Source: Chryseobacterium foetidum (GTDB lineage Bacteria; Bacteroidota; Bacteroidia; Flavobacteriales; Weeksellaceae). Taken from it: DNA of 64,000 nucleotides. The number at the start of each line of letters is the position of its first letter. Position 1 is the first letter of the stretch. This document shows positions 17,401-25,811 of the stretch, one piece after another. Location of the stretch: contig NZ_JAMXIA010000001.1 of the NCBI RefSeq assembly GCF_025457425.1, positions 1,550,001-1,614,000 of the forward strand, in the 5' to 3' direction. The notes beneath the pieces are model-generated. The model did no database searches. It saw only the letters and a list, made by a program, of their open reading frames with translations, and was not told the DNA's origin. Position numbers and translations under genes: made by a program.

Positions 17401-17750
17401 GAGAAACCAATTTTTCTTAACTGCTCTTCGTATCTCGTAATATTTTGCTCAGTAGTTACCGCTGGATGTTGTCCTGTTTGAATAGCATATTGCTCAGCCG
17501 GAAGTCCGAAAGAATCGTATCCCACGGGATGGAGAACATTGAAACCCTGATGTCTTTTGTATCTCGCATAAATATCAGACGCAATATAACCCAGCGGATG
17601 CCCCACGTGAAGCCCTGCTCCCGATGGATACGGAAACATATCGAGTACATAAAATTTCGGTTTGTCTTTTTTATCGGAAGTTTTATAAGTCTGATTGTCT
17701 TCCCAGTATTTCTGCCACTTTTTTTCTATCTGCTGATGATCGTAAAACAC
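14448..17750 (-). CDS. leuS: Leucyl-tRNA synthetase with in-frame DUF559 endonuclease insertion
   Basis: 1100 residues, against about 920-950 for Bacteroidota LeuRS. The enzyme charges tRNA-Leu and edits mischarged tRNA. All signatures are present: HVGH (residues 48-51), WIGKSQGAQ (about 277-285), the editing motif FTTRPDT (464-470), [15 protein letters not shown], and KMSKS (875-879). Residues 289-461 are foreign, forming a DUF559 domain bounded by 35-bp inverted repeats in the DNA (separate entry). The insertion falls in the turn that leads into the editing domain, with no stop or frameshift. Removing it leaves about 928 residues, a normal LeuRS. A TATTTTTG box lies at complement 17815-17822. 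As the only leuS in view it is probably functional. Confidence 0.95.
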   Translation of the reverse strand: MFYDHQQIEKKWQKYWEDNQTYKTSDKKDKPKFYVLDMFPYPSGAGLHVGHPLGYIASDIYARYKRHQGFNVLHPVGYDSFGLPAEQYAIQTGQHPAVTTEQNITRYEEQLRKIGFSFDWSREVRTSDASYYKWTQWIFIELFHSWYNKNTDKAESIQTLIQHFEEKGTEGINANQNEELNFTSEEWKAASEIDKEDILLNYRLAYRAETTVNWCPALGTVLANDEVKDGKSERGGFPVFQKKMMQWSMRISAYSERLLQGLKTLDWPQPLKDSQEYWIGKSQGAQVWFPLSPEGESVSNNGELKSDAGENKKEKFNYLTGGNNSALLVKKAQENRDNPTEAEAVLWENLKSKKLDHKFRQQHLISDFIVDFVCLSKRLIIEVDGGYHNAEEQIISDAERTDILESQGFEVLRFKNEEVIGNIDQVLNTISEKLASQNNISEGESQQNALEMFPPSGERGISVFTTRPDTIFGATFMVLAPENPLVENITTAEQKSEIENYIEETSKKTERDRMADVKNVSGAFTGSYAINPFSGKKMPVYISDYVLMGYGTGAVMAVPAHDERDHRFAKKFNLEIIKVVETDGDIQEKSFDSKDSVCVNSDFLDGLNYNDAKSKILAEIENKGIGHGTTNYRQRDAIFSRQRYWGEPVPIYYKDGMPYTLPTSALPLELPEVEKYLPTEDGDPPLGNAKTFAWDEANQKIVDTDLIDEETVFPLELSTMPGWAGSSWYFLRYMDTENDKMFASSEASDYWGQVDLYIGGSEHATGHLLYSRFWNMFLKDRGYINNDEPFQKLINQGMILGMSAFVYRVEGTNQYVSKNLSKDYQTQAIHVDVSLLKGTTDELDTEAFKTWRPDYADAEFILEDGKYITGREVEKMSKSKYNVVNPDDICEEYGADGLRLYEMFLGPLEQSKPWNTQGLSGVYGFLKKFWNLYFNGEVFEVSDEEPTKAEYKVLHTLIKKVVYDIENFSFNTSVSSFMIAVNELQKLKCNKRNILEPLAVVISPYAPHICEELWSLMGKQDSIEYVEFPKLEETYLEEDEIEYPVSVNGKTKFKISLSAQLSAKEVEDLVLQNDKMEQILEGKTPKKIIVVPKRIVNIVI
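16370..16404. repeat. Left terminal inverted repeat of the leuS element
   Basis: Reads TCCCCCTTTCCCCCGAAGG and on to CATCTCTAAT on the + strand. It pairs with 16851-16885 at 32 of 35 positions, and the outermost 21 bp match perfectly. It contains an internal CCCC/GGGG hairpin. Confidence 0.85.
16851..16885. repeat. Right terminal inverted repeat of the leuS element
   Basis: Begins ATTAGAGACG and ends GGGGGAAAGGGGGA on the + strand. It is the reverse complement of 16370-16404 with three mismatches, all in the inner half. In the leuS frame it encodes the segment FPLSPEGES. Confidence 0.85.
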
Positions 17751-17814
17751 GTTTCGTAATTGTTATATGTTAAAAGATGGATGTAAAATCGATGTAATTT
17801 TTAATCCTGATTCA

Positions 17815-17822
17815 CAAAAATA
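17815..17822 (-). promoter_or_regulatory. -7 box of leuS
   Basis: TATTTTTG on the minus strand, 64 nt before the leuS ATG. No TTG at the usual distance. Confidence 0.4.
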
Positions 17823-17873
17823 ATGATTTTAAAAGAAATAATACTTATAATAAACAATGCTTAAAACAAAAAA

Positions 17874-17891
17874 TCTCATCCTAAGATGAGA
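17874..17891 (-). terminator. Terminator of the lipocalin-like gene
   Basis: Seven-bp stem TCTCATC/GATGAGA with a 4-nt loop, followed on the minus strand by TTTTTTG. Confidence 0.85.
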
Positions 17892-17922
17892 CTTTATATG
17901 GTAATTGAATATATTCAAAAAA

Positions 17923-18399
17923 TTATTGCGGAATTCTTTTGAAAGAATAAGTCACTGTTTTAAAAACTGTAGGATCTGTTTTATCTTCAATCATCAGGTT
18001 CATAGCATCAGCATCCAGCCTTGTAATTTTACCTTTATCTGAAACAACAGTTCCCTGGTATTTAATTTCTATGGTTTTGGCACCTTTATCATAAATATAC
18101 GAAAAAGTACGGTTTGACGTCTGTGTACACGTTACAGGAAGTCCTGATTCTTCAAATGTAGTACGGGTTCCAGACGAATTTTCTTTAAAAACCCATCTGC
18201 CTTGCTGCTGACAAGTGCTGTAAACAATCTGATCACTTACACCGTCGCCATTTGTATCAACCTCCGTTCTCACTTCGGTTAACGGTTGCCAGGTTCCTAC
18301 TAAGGGAACTTCAGGAGCTGTATTTTCGTCGTCTTTACAAGCTGTTGTAGTAGTTGCAAACAGAGCTAATCCCGCAAATAATAATGCTAATTTCTTCAT
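17923..18399 (-). CDS. Lipocalin-like lipoprotein
   Basis: 158 residues. It begins with a lipoprotein signal ending in lipobox TTTAC (Cys at residue 21), then a short linker and VGTWQPLTEV, the typical opening strand of lipocalin-like domains in Bacteroidota. Later strands include GRWVFKENSSGT, KTIEIKYQGTV and FKTVTYSFKRI. The segment EVDTNGDGVSDQI resembles a calcium-binding loop. Probably exposed on the outer membrane; ligand unknown. Single-gene unit with its own terminator. Confidence 0.8.
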   Translation of the reverse strand: MKKLALLFAGLALFATTTTACKDDENTAPEVPLVGTWQPLTEVRTEVDTNGDGVSDQIVYSTCQQQGRWVFKENSSGTRTTFEESGLPVTCTQTSNRTFSYIYDKGAKTIEIKYQGTVVSDKGKITRLDADAMNLMIEDKTDPTVFKTVTYSFKRIPQ

Positions 18400-18524
18400 A
18401 GATCATTTTTTCAAGGCCTAAAATTATGATTTTTTTTAAATACTTTGTTATTTTTTTTCATACTTGGAATCATATTTTACATTTTCTTATCATTTTGGTT
18501 TAATTAAACACATTTTAAAAAGTT

Positions 18525-18532
18525 TATATTTG
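18525..18532 (+). promoter_or_regulatory. -7 box of the glycosyltransferase gene
   Basis: TATATTTG, 13 nt before the ATG at 18546. A TTG occurs at 18495-18497, somewhat farther than the consensus spacing. Confidence 0.5.
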
Positions 18533-18545
18533 CAAAAAGTCGCAA

Positions 18546-19298
18546 ATGCCCGAAATTTCCATCATTACTCCGTGTTATAATTCTTCAAAATTTTTGAGAG
18601 AAACGATAGACTCGGTACTTAACCAAACCTTTACAGATTGGGAATGGTTGATTACAGATGACTGTTCCAAAGACAATTCGGTAGAAATTATTCAAAGTAT
18701 TTCTGATCCCAGGATTAAACTTACTGTTGCTGAAAAAAACGGTGGCGCAGGGCATGCAAGAAATATTTCTTTAAAAAATGCTTCGGGAAGATTTATTACG
18801 TTTTTAGACGCTGATGATTGCTGGAATCCTGAATTTTTAGAAGAGATGGTGACTTTTATGAAAAATGAAAATGCTGAGCTCGCCTACTCTAATTATGCAA
18901 GATGTGACGAAAATTTAAATCCACAAATTGAAGATTTTAAAGCAGACAAAACGGTAACTTTTCAAAACTTACTTAAAACCTGCAGACTTTCGCTTCTTTC
19001 ATCAATGTATGATTCTGAAAGGGTTGGAAAGGAATATTTTCCGGAAGGAAGTAAACGGGAAGATCATGTGATGTGGCTCAATTTATTAAAGAAAATCCCT
19101 GAGGGAAAAGCTTTGCCGAAAACGATGGCAAAGTACCGCATGCACGCTACAAGCATTTCCAGAAAAAAACAGAATATTATAAAGGATCAATATTTGGTGT
19201 ACAAGGATTTTATGAATTTTTCGACCGCTAAATCTCTGTATTATACTTTGAATTGGGCATTTAACGGATTTAAGAAATATTCAAAATTATTTAACTGA
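18546..19298 (+). CDS. Glycosyltransferase family 2
   Basis: 250 residues, GT-A fold. The N-terminus SIITPCYNSSKFLRETIDS is the GT2 opening, with the nucleotide-sugar Asp pair in ITDDCS and the metal-binding motif FLDADDCW. Acceptor-side motifs include REDHVMWL (ED plus downstream). It transfers a sugar to a surface glycan or lipid acceptor, likely in LPS or capsule assembly; kdtA lies nearby on the opposite strand. No membrane segment is evident. Its stop codon overlaps the start of the next gene (TGATG). Confidence 0.9.
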   Translation: MPEISIITPCYNSSKFLRETIDSVLNQTFTDWEWLITDDCSKDNSVEIIQSISDPRIKLTVAEKNGGAGHARNISLKNASGRFITFLDADDCWNPEFLEEMVTFMKNENAELAYSNYARCDENLNPQIEDFKADKTVTFQNLLKTCRLSLLSSMYDSERVGKEYFPEGSKREDHVMWLNLLKKIPEGKALPKTMAKYRMHATSISRKKQNIIKDQYLVYKDFMNFSTAKSLYYTLNWAFNGFKKYSKLFN

Positions 19299-19924
19299 TG
19301 GAATATTCTAAAGAATTTAAAGCTGCACTGAGCGAACTGAAACCAATAGAAAAAGACCGCTTAATTTTCAGATTACTGAAAAAAGATAAAATCTTATCGA
19401 AAAAATTATATTTTGAACTGATTGATACTGAAAATGCAGATCAGAAGCGTGATGCGATGGAAGAGCACATCAAAGAAAAAGTAGAATTTGCTTCTAAATA
19501 CATCAGCAATCAAAAGTATTTTGTGGTTCTCATCAGAAAAATCAGTGCTGAGATTACGGAGCATGTGAAAGTTACTACCGATAAATTTGGTGATGTTTCT
19601 TTAAATCTTTTTCTCATCAATCAGATTTTAGAATCCAATGATAAATTGAGCCGACAAAGGTTCAATGACATTTATAAACTTTACCTGTATCTTATTAATA
19701 AAGTGGTAAAATCTCTTCTTCTCATCAAAAAACTGGACGAAGATTACTGGATGGAACTGGATGAAATTTTAAATGAACTTCACGATAAAATCACCTCAAA
19801 TGTTTATCTTGAAAAACTTTTCATCAACAACGGAATAGATTTTAACTGGCTTACCATCGAAAAAATTCCCGATCATTTTGATTTAATTATTAAAGATATC
19901 AAGAATCACGGATTTTTAAAGTGA
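19298..19924 (+). CDS. Hypothetical cytoplasmic protein
   Basis: 208 residues. It starts on the ATG that overlaps the TGA of the glycosyltransferase gene by one base, so the two are translationally coupled. The protein is helical and rich in Lys, Glu, Leu and Ile (KPIEKDRLIFRLLKKDK near the start), with no signal peptide and no recognised domain. I do not know its function. Its end overlaps the end of kdtA on the other strand by 9 bp. Confidence 0.8.
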   Translation: MEYSKEFKAALSELKPIEKDRLIFRLLKKDKILSKKLYFELIDTENADQKRDAMEEHIKEKVEFASKYISNQKYFVVLIRKISAEITEHVKVTTDKFGDVSLNLFLINQILESNDKLSRQRFNDIYKLYLYLINKVVKSLLLIKKLDEDYWMELDEILNELHDKITSNVYLEKLFINNGIDFNWLTIEKIPDHFDLIIKDIKNHGFLK

Positions 19925-21202
19925 GAGAATTTTCTGAATAATCAATTCTGAAGAGTGTGGTTTTTCACTGACGAATTTTGATGCATTTCCTGACATTTCG
20001 CTCAACAAATTTTCATTCTTAACGAGTTTTAAAATAAAATCTGCCGCTTCTTTTTCTGTTTCAAAAGATTTTCCGCCATTTGCTTTGATCAAATCATCAG
20101 CTTCAGGATTTTTCCGATACTGATTTCCGAAAATTACAGGAACACCGAAAGTTGCTGCTTCAAGAATATTGTGAAGTCCGGAATCATGAAAACCACCGCC
20201 AACAACGGCGAAGTCGGCATACGAATATAATTTTGAAAGCAGGCCGATGCTGTCAATGATTAAAATGCTGGGTGATGGATGCTGGATGAAGGGTGTTTGC
20301 AATTCGATTGATGAAATGTTGGATGAGGAATTCTGGATGCGGGATGTCTGCAATTTGCTGTATAGAATTGCGGTTGGAAAAATTTCTTTTAAATTTTGAA
20401 CCCTTTTTAAATCGTGTGGAGCGATAATGAGTTTTAAATTTTTATTTTTTTCTGAAATGATTCTCGCTATTTTCTCTTCTGCCTGCCACGAACTTCCGAA
20501 AACAATTGTCTTTCCGCCTGAAATAAACTCTGCTATAAAATCAACGTGGTTATCCTTGTTTTTAATCTGTTTTACACGGTCAAATCTTGTATCTCCGGTC
20601 ACAGAAGATTTTTCGAGGCCGATACTTTTTGCCAAAACATAAGAATGTCTGGTCTGATGAAAAAACCAATCAACATTTTCTTTCAGTTGTTTCACAAACC
20701 ATTTTCCGTAAGATTTAAAAAAACTCTGTCTTTCATAAAAGAGTGCCGAAACTACAAATATTTTCGCATCGTTTTCTTTTAACTGTCGCAGTAAATTATA
20801 CCAGAAATCATATTTTACCGTAAAAAAAAGTCTGGGTTTAAAAGCTTTCAAAAATTCTTTTATATCTGAATTTCTGTCAAACGGAAGATAGCAAATAGCA
20901 TCTGCAACCGTGTTTTTTTTAATTACATTTTCATAACCCGACGGTGAAAAAAATGTGACTAATATTTTATAATCCGGAAACTTTTCTTTGAGCTTTTCCA
21001 GAACCGGAAGACCCTGTTCGCATTCTCCAAGACTTGCGGCGTGCATCCACAACACCTCATCATCAGGAGAAAATTTAGATTTTATGATATCCAAAGACTG
21101 TTTTCTTCCTTCAACGCCTTTTTTAGTTTTAGCATTGAAAAGAGCGAAAATCTTCATTCCGAAGATCATCAGACCGACAAAAATGGTATATAAAAAACTC
21201 AA
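19916..21202 (-). CDS. kdtA: 3-deoxy-D-manno-octulosonic acid transferase KdtA/WaaA
   Basis: 428 residues. It transfers Kdo from CMP-Kdo to lipid A at the inner membrane. Evidence: an N-terminal membrane anchor (FLYTIFVGLMIFGMKIFALF), the WMHAASLGE motif with the catalytic Glu (about 52-60), KYDFWYNLL, GSSWQAEE, IIAPHDLKR and the C-terminal GGGFHDSGLHN...EA signature. An unusual stretch (QTSRIQNSSSNISSI to PFIQHPSPS, about residues 283-312) interrupts the usual LYS-VLIID region and is encoded by a degenerate GGATG repeat (20265-20355). The adjacent DUF1648 gene overlaps its start by 4 bp. Confidence 0.93.
   Translation of the reverse strand: MSFLYTIFVGLMIFGMKIFALFNAKTKKGVEGRKQSLDIIKSKFSPDDEVLWMHAASLGECEQGLPVLEKLKEKFPDYKILVTFFSPSGYENVIKKNTVADAICYLPFDRNSDIKEFLKAFKPRLFFTVKYDFWYNLLRQLKENDAKIFVVSALFYERQSFFKSYGKWFVKQLKENVDWFFHQTRHSYVLAKSIGLEKSSVTGDTRFDRVKQIKNKDNHVDFIAEFISGGKTIVFGSSWQAEEKIARIISEKNKNLKLIIAPHDLKRVQNLKEIFPTAILYSKLQTSRIQNSSSNISSIELQTPFIQHPSPSILIIDSIGLLSKLYSYADFAVVGGGFHDSGLHNILEAATFGVPVIFGNQYRKNPEADDLIKANGGKSFETEKEAADFILKLVKNENLLSEMSGNASKFVSEKPHSSELIIQKILSL
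20265..20355. repeat. Degenerate GGATG-rich repeat inserted in kdtA
   Basis: Two 22-bp copies, TGGATGAAGGGTGTTTGCAA.. (20283-20304) and TGGATGCGGGATGTCTGCAA.. (20334-20355), match at 18 of 22 positions and lie 51 bp (17 codons) apart among further GGATG/GATGA words. The repeat keeps the kdtA frame open. Confidence 0.7.
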
Positions 21203-21675
21203 TTTTTCAGATTTAAAGTTTCTCTCCGTGCTTCTTTTATCATTTTAAAAATATGAAATCCTATGGTAAAAAAAAGCAATACCAACAGGAAAAATACTGC
21301 GTTGGACATTTCAGTTAACTTGCTTTGTGCGATAAGGATGCTTTCCACAACCGTATCAGCAAGCAAAAGAAGGATGACGAAAAGTAAACTGTAAGCAAAA
21401 ACCTTTAGCTTTTCTTTATTTCTGAAGCTTTGCGGAACATTCAGCATCGGTGATTCCGGATTTCTTGGGATTCCTGCCAAAAGCAAAAAAAGGAATGATC
21501 CGATTACAGGAAGAAACCAAATGGTATTTTTGTGATTTTCCCCGTTAACCGTCCCATTGACTGCAAAGTGTGTAGGCACAATTTCCGGCAGATTTGAATA
21601 GGAAAAAATGGTGAAGCCCCAAATAAAGCTCAACAAAAGGATGCTCGCAATAAAAAAGACTGTGGACAATTTCAT
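21199..21675 (-). CDS. DUF1648 membrane protein
   Basis: 158 residues with four predicted membrane segments (for example LSTVFFIASILLLSFIWGF, WFLPVIGSFLFLLLAGI, VFAYSLLFVILLLLADTVV and NAVFFLLVLLFFTIGFHIF). The DUF1648 signature LPEIVPTHFAVNG falls between the first two. The family is found in small membrane proteins of unclear role, some resembling SdpI immunity proteins. It overlaps kdtA by 4 bp and starts 2 nt after the NlpC/P60 gene, so the three are co-transcribed. Confidence 0.83.
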   Translation of the reverse strand: MKLSTVFFIASILLLSFIWGFTIFSYSNLPEIVPTHFAVNGTVNGENHKNTIWFLPVIGSFLFLLLAGIPRNPESPMLNVPQSFRNKEKLKVFAYSLLFVILLLLADTVVESILIAQSKLTEMSNAVFFLLVLLFFTIGFHIFKMIKEARRETLNLKN

Positions 21676-21677
21676 TT

Positions 21678-22397
21678 TTAGATCAGTTTCTTGATGACAC
21701 GAAGTTTGTGCGTATGCTGATTGAGTTCTTTATTAAAAATCCCTGAAGAATCCAAAGTATCAATTCGCACTTTTCCTGATGCGTGGATGATTTTCTGGTT
21801 GTCAAGCATAATTCCGACGTGAATAATTTTTCCTTCGGCATTCTCAAAAAATGCCAGATCGCCCATCTCACTTTCTTCCACAAAAGTAAGCGACTCGCCC
21901 ACTTCCACCTGTTGTGAAGCATCACGGGGAAGTTTTATATCATGAATTTTAAACACCAACTGCGTAAAACCTGAACAGTCGACTGCAAAAAAGCTTTTTC
22001 CACCCCACAAATAGGGAACATTAATGAATTCTTTCGCCGTGAGAGCAATACTTTCCCTCAAATTATGACTTCGCTTGGAGGCTACCACAGGAAATTCAAC
22101 CTCAGAGCCCATTGAAAGTAGTGTTTTGCCGTCTTTCATCAGTACAGAAGAAAAATCTTCGGTAACTACTGTAACTTTTCTGTTGGCTAAATATTCATCA
22201 GAAACCGTTTTGATTTGCTTGGTATCCATCCAGCCTTCATAGCCGTCGTAGTGCATTTTTATTTTGGTCCAGTTTTTATTGACCTCCAAAATATCGGCAC
22301 TTTCACCGAAGAGAATCTCGGTTACAATCTCTGCTCTATCTGAATTTTCTGCCCGCACCGGCGCCACAGTTACTGTACAAACTCCTTTGTTCATCAT
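21678..22397 (-). CDS. NlpC/P60 (C40) peptidase with SH3 domains
   Basis: 239 residues. An SH3-like N-terminal region (about 1-105; VCTVTVAPVRAENSDRAEI and KIKMHYDGYEGWMDTKQI) precedes a C40 domain with the catalytic Cys in YLWGGKSFFAVDCSGF, the His in IIHVGIML and the third polar residue in IIHASGKVRI. Such proteins cut D-Glu-meso-DAP stem-peptide bonds in peptidoglycan turnover. No signal peptide is evident, so it may recycle muropeptides in the cytoplasm or leave by another route. First gene of the run toward kdtA. Confidence 0.9.
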   Translation of the reverse strand: MMNKGVCTVTVAPVRAENSDRAEIVTEILFGESADILEVNKNWTKIKMHYDGYEGWMDTKQIKTVSDEYLANRKVTVVTEDFSSVLMKDGKTLLSMGSEVEFPVVASKRSHNLRESIALTAKEFINVPYLWGGKSFFAVDCSGFTQLVFKIHDIKLPRDASQQVEVGESLTFVEESEMGDLAFFENAEGKIIHVGIMLDNQKIIHASGKVRIDTLDSSGIFNKELNQHTHKLRVIKKLI

Positions 22398-22439
22398 TGA
22401 AAGGTTAAAATTTTAAGGTCGGGATTTCTCTTTCTGAAA

Positions 22440-23087
22440 TTATTTTCTTCTCAGAAAATTTACTCCGTCACGCAAAGGTAAAATAAGATTATCAAAATCT
22501 TCGTCCTCCGCTACCAAATCATTCAGTTCTTTGATGATTTGGGTAGATTTCTGCTTAGGATTTTCATCTAAAACTTTTCCGTACCACAAGACATTATCAA
22601 AAAGAACTACAGATCCTGATTTTGTTTTTGGTTTTATCAGCCTGAAATATTCTGCGTAATTTTCTTTATCGGCATCAATAAAAACAAGGTCAAACACCTC
22701 ATCAGTTTCTTTTAAAAATTCTTTGGCATCCTGAATTCTAAAATCGATTTGAGACGAAAATTCACTTTCAGCAAAATACTTTTTCGGGAGATAGGCCAAA
22801 TCTTCGTTCACGTCTAAAGTTGTAATTTTTCCACCTTCTGAAAGTCCGTCTGCTAAGCACAACGTTGCGTAGCCTGTGAAAGTTCCTATTTCCAGAACAT
22901 TTTTCGGATTGATCATTTTTGAGATAATGCTTAAAAGCCTTCCCTGCTGATAGCCGGAAATCATGTGAGGCTGTGTGGTCTTCTGATATGTTTCTCTTCT
23001 CAGTTTTTTCAGAATTTCAGGCTCCAGAGATGCGTGATCTTCCAGATACCTGTCCATTTCAGGGTGTTTTTCTTCGAAATAACTCAT
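22440..23087 (-). CDS. SAM-dependent O-methyltransferase (COMT/CCoAMT type)
   Basis: 215 residues. SAM-binding motif VLEIGTFTGYATLCLADGL (about 64-82), acidic motif TTLDVNEDLA, and the divalent-metal motif FIDADKENYAEYF followed by DNVLW match the caffeoyl-CoA/catechol O-methyltransferase family (YrrM-like). Such enzymes methylate small hydroxylated molecules or 5-hydroxyuridine in tRNA. The substrate here is not readable. Cytoplasmic. It lies 42 bp upstream of the peptidase gene on the same strand. Confidence 0.9.
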   Translation of the reverse strand: MSYFEEKHPEMDRYLEDHASLEPEILKKLRRETYQKTTQPHMISGYQQGRLLSIISKMINPKNVLEIGTFTGYATLCLADGLSEGGKITTLDVNEDLAYLPKKYFAESEFSSQIDFRIQDAKEFLKETDEVFDLVFIDADKENYAEYFRLIKPKTKSGSVVLFDNVLWYGKVLDENPKQKSTQIIKELNDLVAEDEDFDNLILPLRDGVNFLRRK

Positions 23088-23332
23088 GTTAAAATTTTAA
23101 TAATCTAAGTTCTTAAAATCTCTTTACGAAATTTTTTTTATTTAAAATACCGTAAAAATACGGATTGTATATGTAAAATAAGGCTTGTACTTTTGACACA
23201 TCAATGATATAGGTAAAAATACTGTATTAAAGGTGATGAAAAAAAATAGACAAGGGTTCACAAACCTGCAAAATTTCCTCGATTACATTTTCAGCTTGAT
23301 TGAAAGAGAAAATGTGGTTTAACTAAATTAAA

Positions 23333-23361
23333 AAAAGATCCCGACAAAATCGAGATCTTTT
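23333..23361 (-). terminator. Terminator of the OmpA-like gene
   Basis: 12-bp stem AAAAGATCCCGA/TCGAGATCTTTT (one G-U pair on the minus RNA) with a 5-nt loop and a T-run on the minus strand. The preceding 250 bp (23088-23332) show no gene. Confidence 0.85.
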
Positions 23362-23383
23362 ATTTTTTTTAAGCTGTAAGCAG

Positions 23384-24217
23384 TTATTTTTTTGGAGTAA
23401 TATCCATCAGTTTCATAAACTCATCCAGCTTCGGCATGATGATAATTTCCGTTCTTCTGTTTTCAGCTCTTCCGGAAACGCTCATATTGGTCGCTTTAGG
23501 ATTGTACTCAGAACGTCCACCAGCCGTGATTCTTGCAGGATCAACACCAAATTGTGTCTGCAGAACTTTAGCAATTGAAGTACCTCTCAATGCAGAAAGA
23601 TCCCAGTTGTCTCTCGGTAAGCTTGAAGAATTCAGAGCCACATTATCTGTGTTACCTTCGATCAGTACAGAATATTTGTCGTAGTCGTTGATTACTTTAG
23701 CCACTTTACCCAAAACTTCCTGAGCTGCAGGCAACACGTTGTAATCCCCTGTTTTGTACAACATTTTGTCTGATAATGAAATCATTACCACGCCTTTAAG
23801 AACTTTCACCTGAACATCCTGATCAGTTACGTTATCCAAAGATCTTTTCAGTTTGTTTGATAAAGCTAAATTTAAACTGTCGTTTTTAGCATTTGAAGCG
23901 ATCAGCTGCTTGATGTAAGCATTTGAAGAATTGATTTCTCCCACCAATTTGTCAATATTTGCAGAACTTTTACCTGAATTTGAAAGACAAGCATCCAAAG
24001 AAGACTTCAAAGCATCATGCTGACTTTTCAATAAATTGTTTTCGCTAGACAGGCTTGCATTTTGAGATTTCAGATCCTGAATTTCTCTTTGTCTCTCTCC
24101 GATGTTTTCGATACACTGCTTGTAATTTGAACTTAAAGCTTCGTACTGTTTTTTACTCACACACGAAGTCATTCCCAAAACTACAGCAGAAGCTGCTAAG
24201 ATTTTAAAAATTTTCAT
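23384..24217 (-). CDS. OmpA-family lipoprotein
   Basis: About 277 residues from the ATG at 24217; an in-frame TTG two codons upstream is less likely. The lipoprotein signal ends in lipobox GMTSC. A long coiled coil (about 25-130; CIENIGERQREIQDLKSQ and following Asn/Ser-rich heptads) connects to a C-terminal OmpA domain that binds peptidoglycan (VLIEGNTDNVALNSS, LSALRGTSIAKVLQTQFGV, GGRSEYNPKATN, NRRTEIIIMP). It probably ties the outer membrane to the wall. It has its own terminator and is divergent from tilS. Confidence 0.92.
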   Translation of the reverse strand: MKIFKILAASAVVLGMTSCVSKKQYEALSSNYKQCIENIGERQREIQDLKSQNASLSSENNLLKSQHDALKSSLDACLSNSGKSSANIDKLVGEINSSNAYIKQLIASNAKNDSLNLALSNKLKRSLDNVTDQDVQVKVLKGVVMISLSDKMLYKTGDYNVLPAAQEVLGKVAKVINDYDKYSVLIEGNTDNVALNSSSLPRDNWDLSALRGTSIAKVLQTQFGVDPARITAGGRSEYNPKATNMSVSGRAENRRTEIIIMPKLDEFMKLMDITPKK

Positions 24218-24282
24218 AACCAATTTTTTTTAATTTTTAAGATAGCTCCAAAGGTAGAAAAATTCAATTAAATGGTAAATGC

Positions 24283-24290
24283 TATCTTTG
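24283..24290 (+). promoter_or_regulatory. -7 box of tilS
   Basis: TATCTTTG within the first codons of the longer possible tilS frame. A promoter here forces translation to begin at the later ATG, 24312. No clear TTG upstream. Confidence 0.5.
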
Positions 24291-24311
24291 TTAAGCCAAA
24301 ACTTTCTGCAA

Positions 24312-25628
24312 ATGCTGAGCCTAAAATCGGTGCAATCTAAAATTTTAAACCTCATTCCGGAATTTAAAACTAAAAAATATCTCTTAGCAGTGAGCGGAGG
24401 TTCCGATTCTATGGTTCTGGCGCATATTTTCAGAGATTTGCAGCTTTCATTTGAAGTTGCACACATCAATTATAAACTTCGGGGAAACGATTCAGATTTG
24501 GATCAGAAAACTGTAGAAGACTTCTGTAAAAATTTTAATATTAAATTTCATTTATACAAAGTTTCAGAGGAAAATCAGAAGCCAGAAAACTCTGTTCAGC
24601 TTTGGGCAAGGGATTTGAGGTATAATTATTTAAGAAAAATCCAGAAAGAAGAAAACATTGACTTTCTGGTAACAGCGCATCATCTGAATGACCAGCTTGA
24701 AACATTTATTATCAATCTTTCAAAAGCTTCAGGTGTAAAAGGTTTGAGTGGAATTCCATCGAATGAAAATCAAATTCTGAGACCACTTTTAGACTTTAGC
24801 AAACAGGAAATCTATGATTTTGCGAAAAAAAACAAAATTGAATTTCGTGAAGACCTTTCCAATCAGAAAAATGATTATTTACGGAACAGAATCCGAAATG
24901 AAATCACTCCGAAATTGCTGGAAACGAACGAACATTTTCTTCATAATTTCGGTAAAAGTTTAGATTATTTAAATCAAACCAAAAATTTTGTCGAGGAAAA
25001 AATCACTGAAATTGAATCTAAAATCATTATTTCAAATCCAAATCATCAAATTTTATCCAAAGAAAAACTGGCGAAAGAATCTGATTTTGTGAAATTTGAG
25101 ATTTTGAAAAAGTATGGTTTCAATAAACCTGAAGAAATTGCTAAAATGTTCTCAGCTGAAAACGGAAGCTCTTTTTTCTCCAAAACCCATCAGATTACTA
25201 TTCACAGAAACGATTTAATTCTCCAAAAAACAGTTGAAAATCAAAACAAGAATAAAGAGGAATTGATTTTAATTGAAAATTTTGACTTTACTGAAAACCA
25301 TTTCACTTTAAATCTCGAAGATAAAATTGAAAACAAAAATGACTTGTCAAATAGATTCAGTTGGAGCTTCGATGCTGAAAAATTAAAATTTCCTCTGAAA
25401 CTCAGAAAGCAAAAAGATGGCGACGAATTTTTCCCTGTGGGATTTTCGGGCAAAAAGAAGATTTCTAAGTTTCTCAGGGACGAAAAATTGTCTAATTTAG
25501 CGAGGCAAAAAATCTGGCTGCTCTGCGATGCCGAAAATTCGGTTTTGGGAGTGATTCCAATTCGACAGGACAGAAGATTTGCCACAAATGAGGATACGAA
25601 AAATATTCTCACAATCGATAATAAGTAA
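24312..25628 (+). CDS. tilS: tRNA(Ile)-lysidine synthetase TilS
   Basis: 438 residues. TilS converts C34 of the tRNA-Ile CAU anticodon to lysidine, which changes its decoding from AUG to AUA. The PP-loop SGGSDSM (about residue 28), HINYKLRGNDSD, TAHHLNDQLETF, LRPLLDF and FREDLSNQKNDYLRNRIRNE are the family blocks, and the C-terminal domain ends with the typical LPLKLRKQKDGDEFFP-like segment. I chose ATG 24312 over 24279 because a TATCTTTG box covers 24283-24290. It is divergent from the OmpA-like gene. Confidence 0.94.
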   Translation: MLSLKSVQSKILNLIPEFKTKKYLLAVSGGSDSMVLAHIFRDLQLSFEVAHINYKLRGNDSDLDQKTVEDFCKNFNIKFHLYKVSEENQKPENSVQLWARDLRYNYLRKIQKEENIDFLVTAHHLNDQLETFIINLSKASGVKGLSGIPSNENQILRPLLDFSKQEIYDFAKKNKIEFREDLSNQKNDYLRNRIRNEITPKLLETNEHFLHNFGKSLDYLNQTKNFVEEKITEIESKIIISNPNHQILSKEKLAKESDFVKFEILKKYGFNKPEEIAKMFSAENGSSFFSKTHQITIHRNDLILQKTVENQNKNKEELILIENFDFTENHFTLNLEDKIENKNDLSNRFSWSFDAEKLKFPLKLRKQKDGDEFFPVGFSGKKKISKFLRDEKLSNLARQKIWLLCDAENSVLGVIPIRQDRRFATNEDTKNILTIDNK

Positions 25629-25811
25629 AAAGAAGAGAAAGATTTGAAACAGTAAGTTGCTTCAGTGTTCAGGATTTTAAGATTAATGTATATCGAATAG
25701 AATTTTAACAAATTTAAATTTCAGACATCTTAAAAAGCATTGAAACACGAAACGCAACTTATCAGTTTTAATTGTTTCAAAATATTTTCTCTCAAAAAAT
25801 CAGAAGTAAAA

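Noticed and set aside
14448..17750. Intein, group I/II intron or sequencing error as explanation for the long leuS
   Set aside because: No intein splice residues or blocks are present, the insert is open and in frame throughout, and it has inverted-repeat ends unrelated to intron folds. A chimeric misassembly would not produce symmetrical ends with intact LeuRS on both sides.
24279..24311. Longer tilS start at 24279
   Set aside because: The region contains the TATCTTTG promoter box; translation from here is not possible if that promoter is used, and family alignment begins near 24312.
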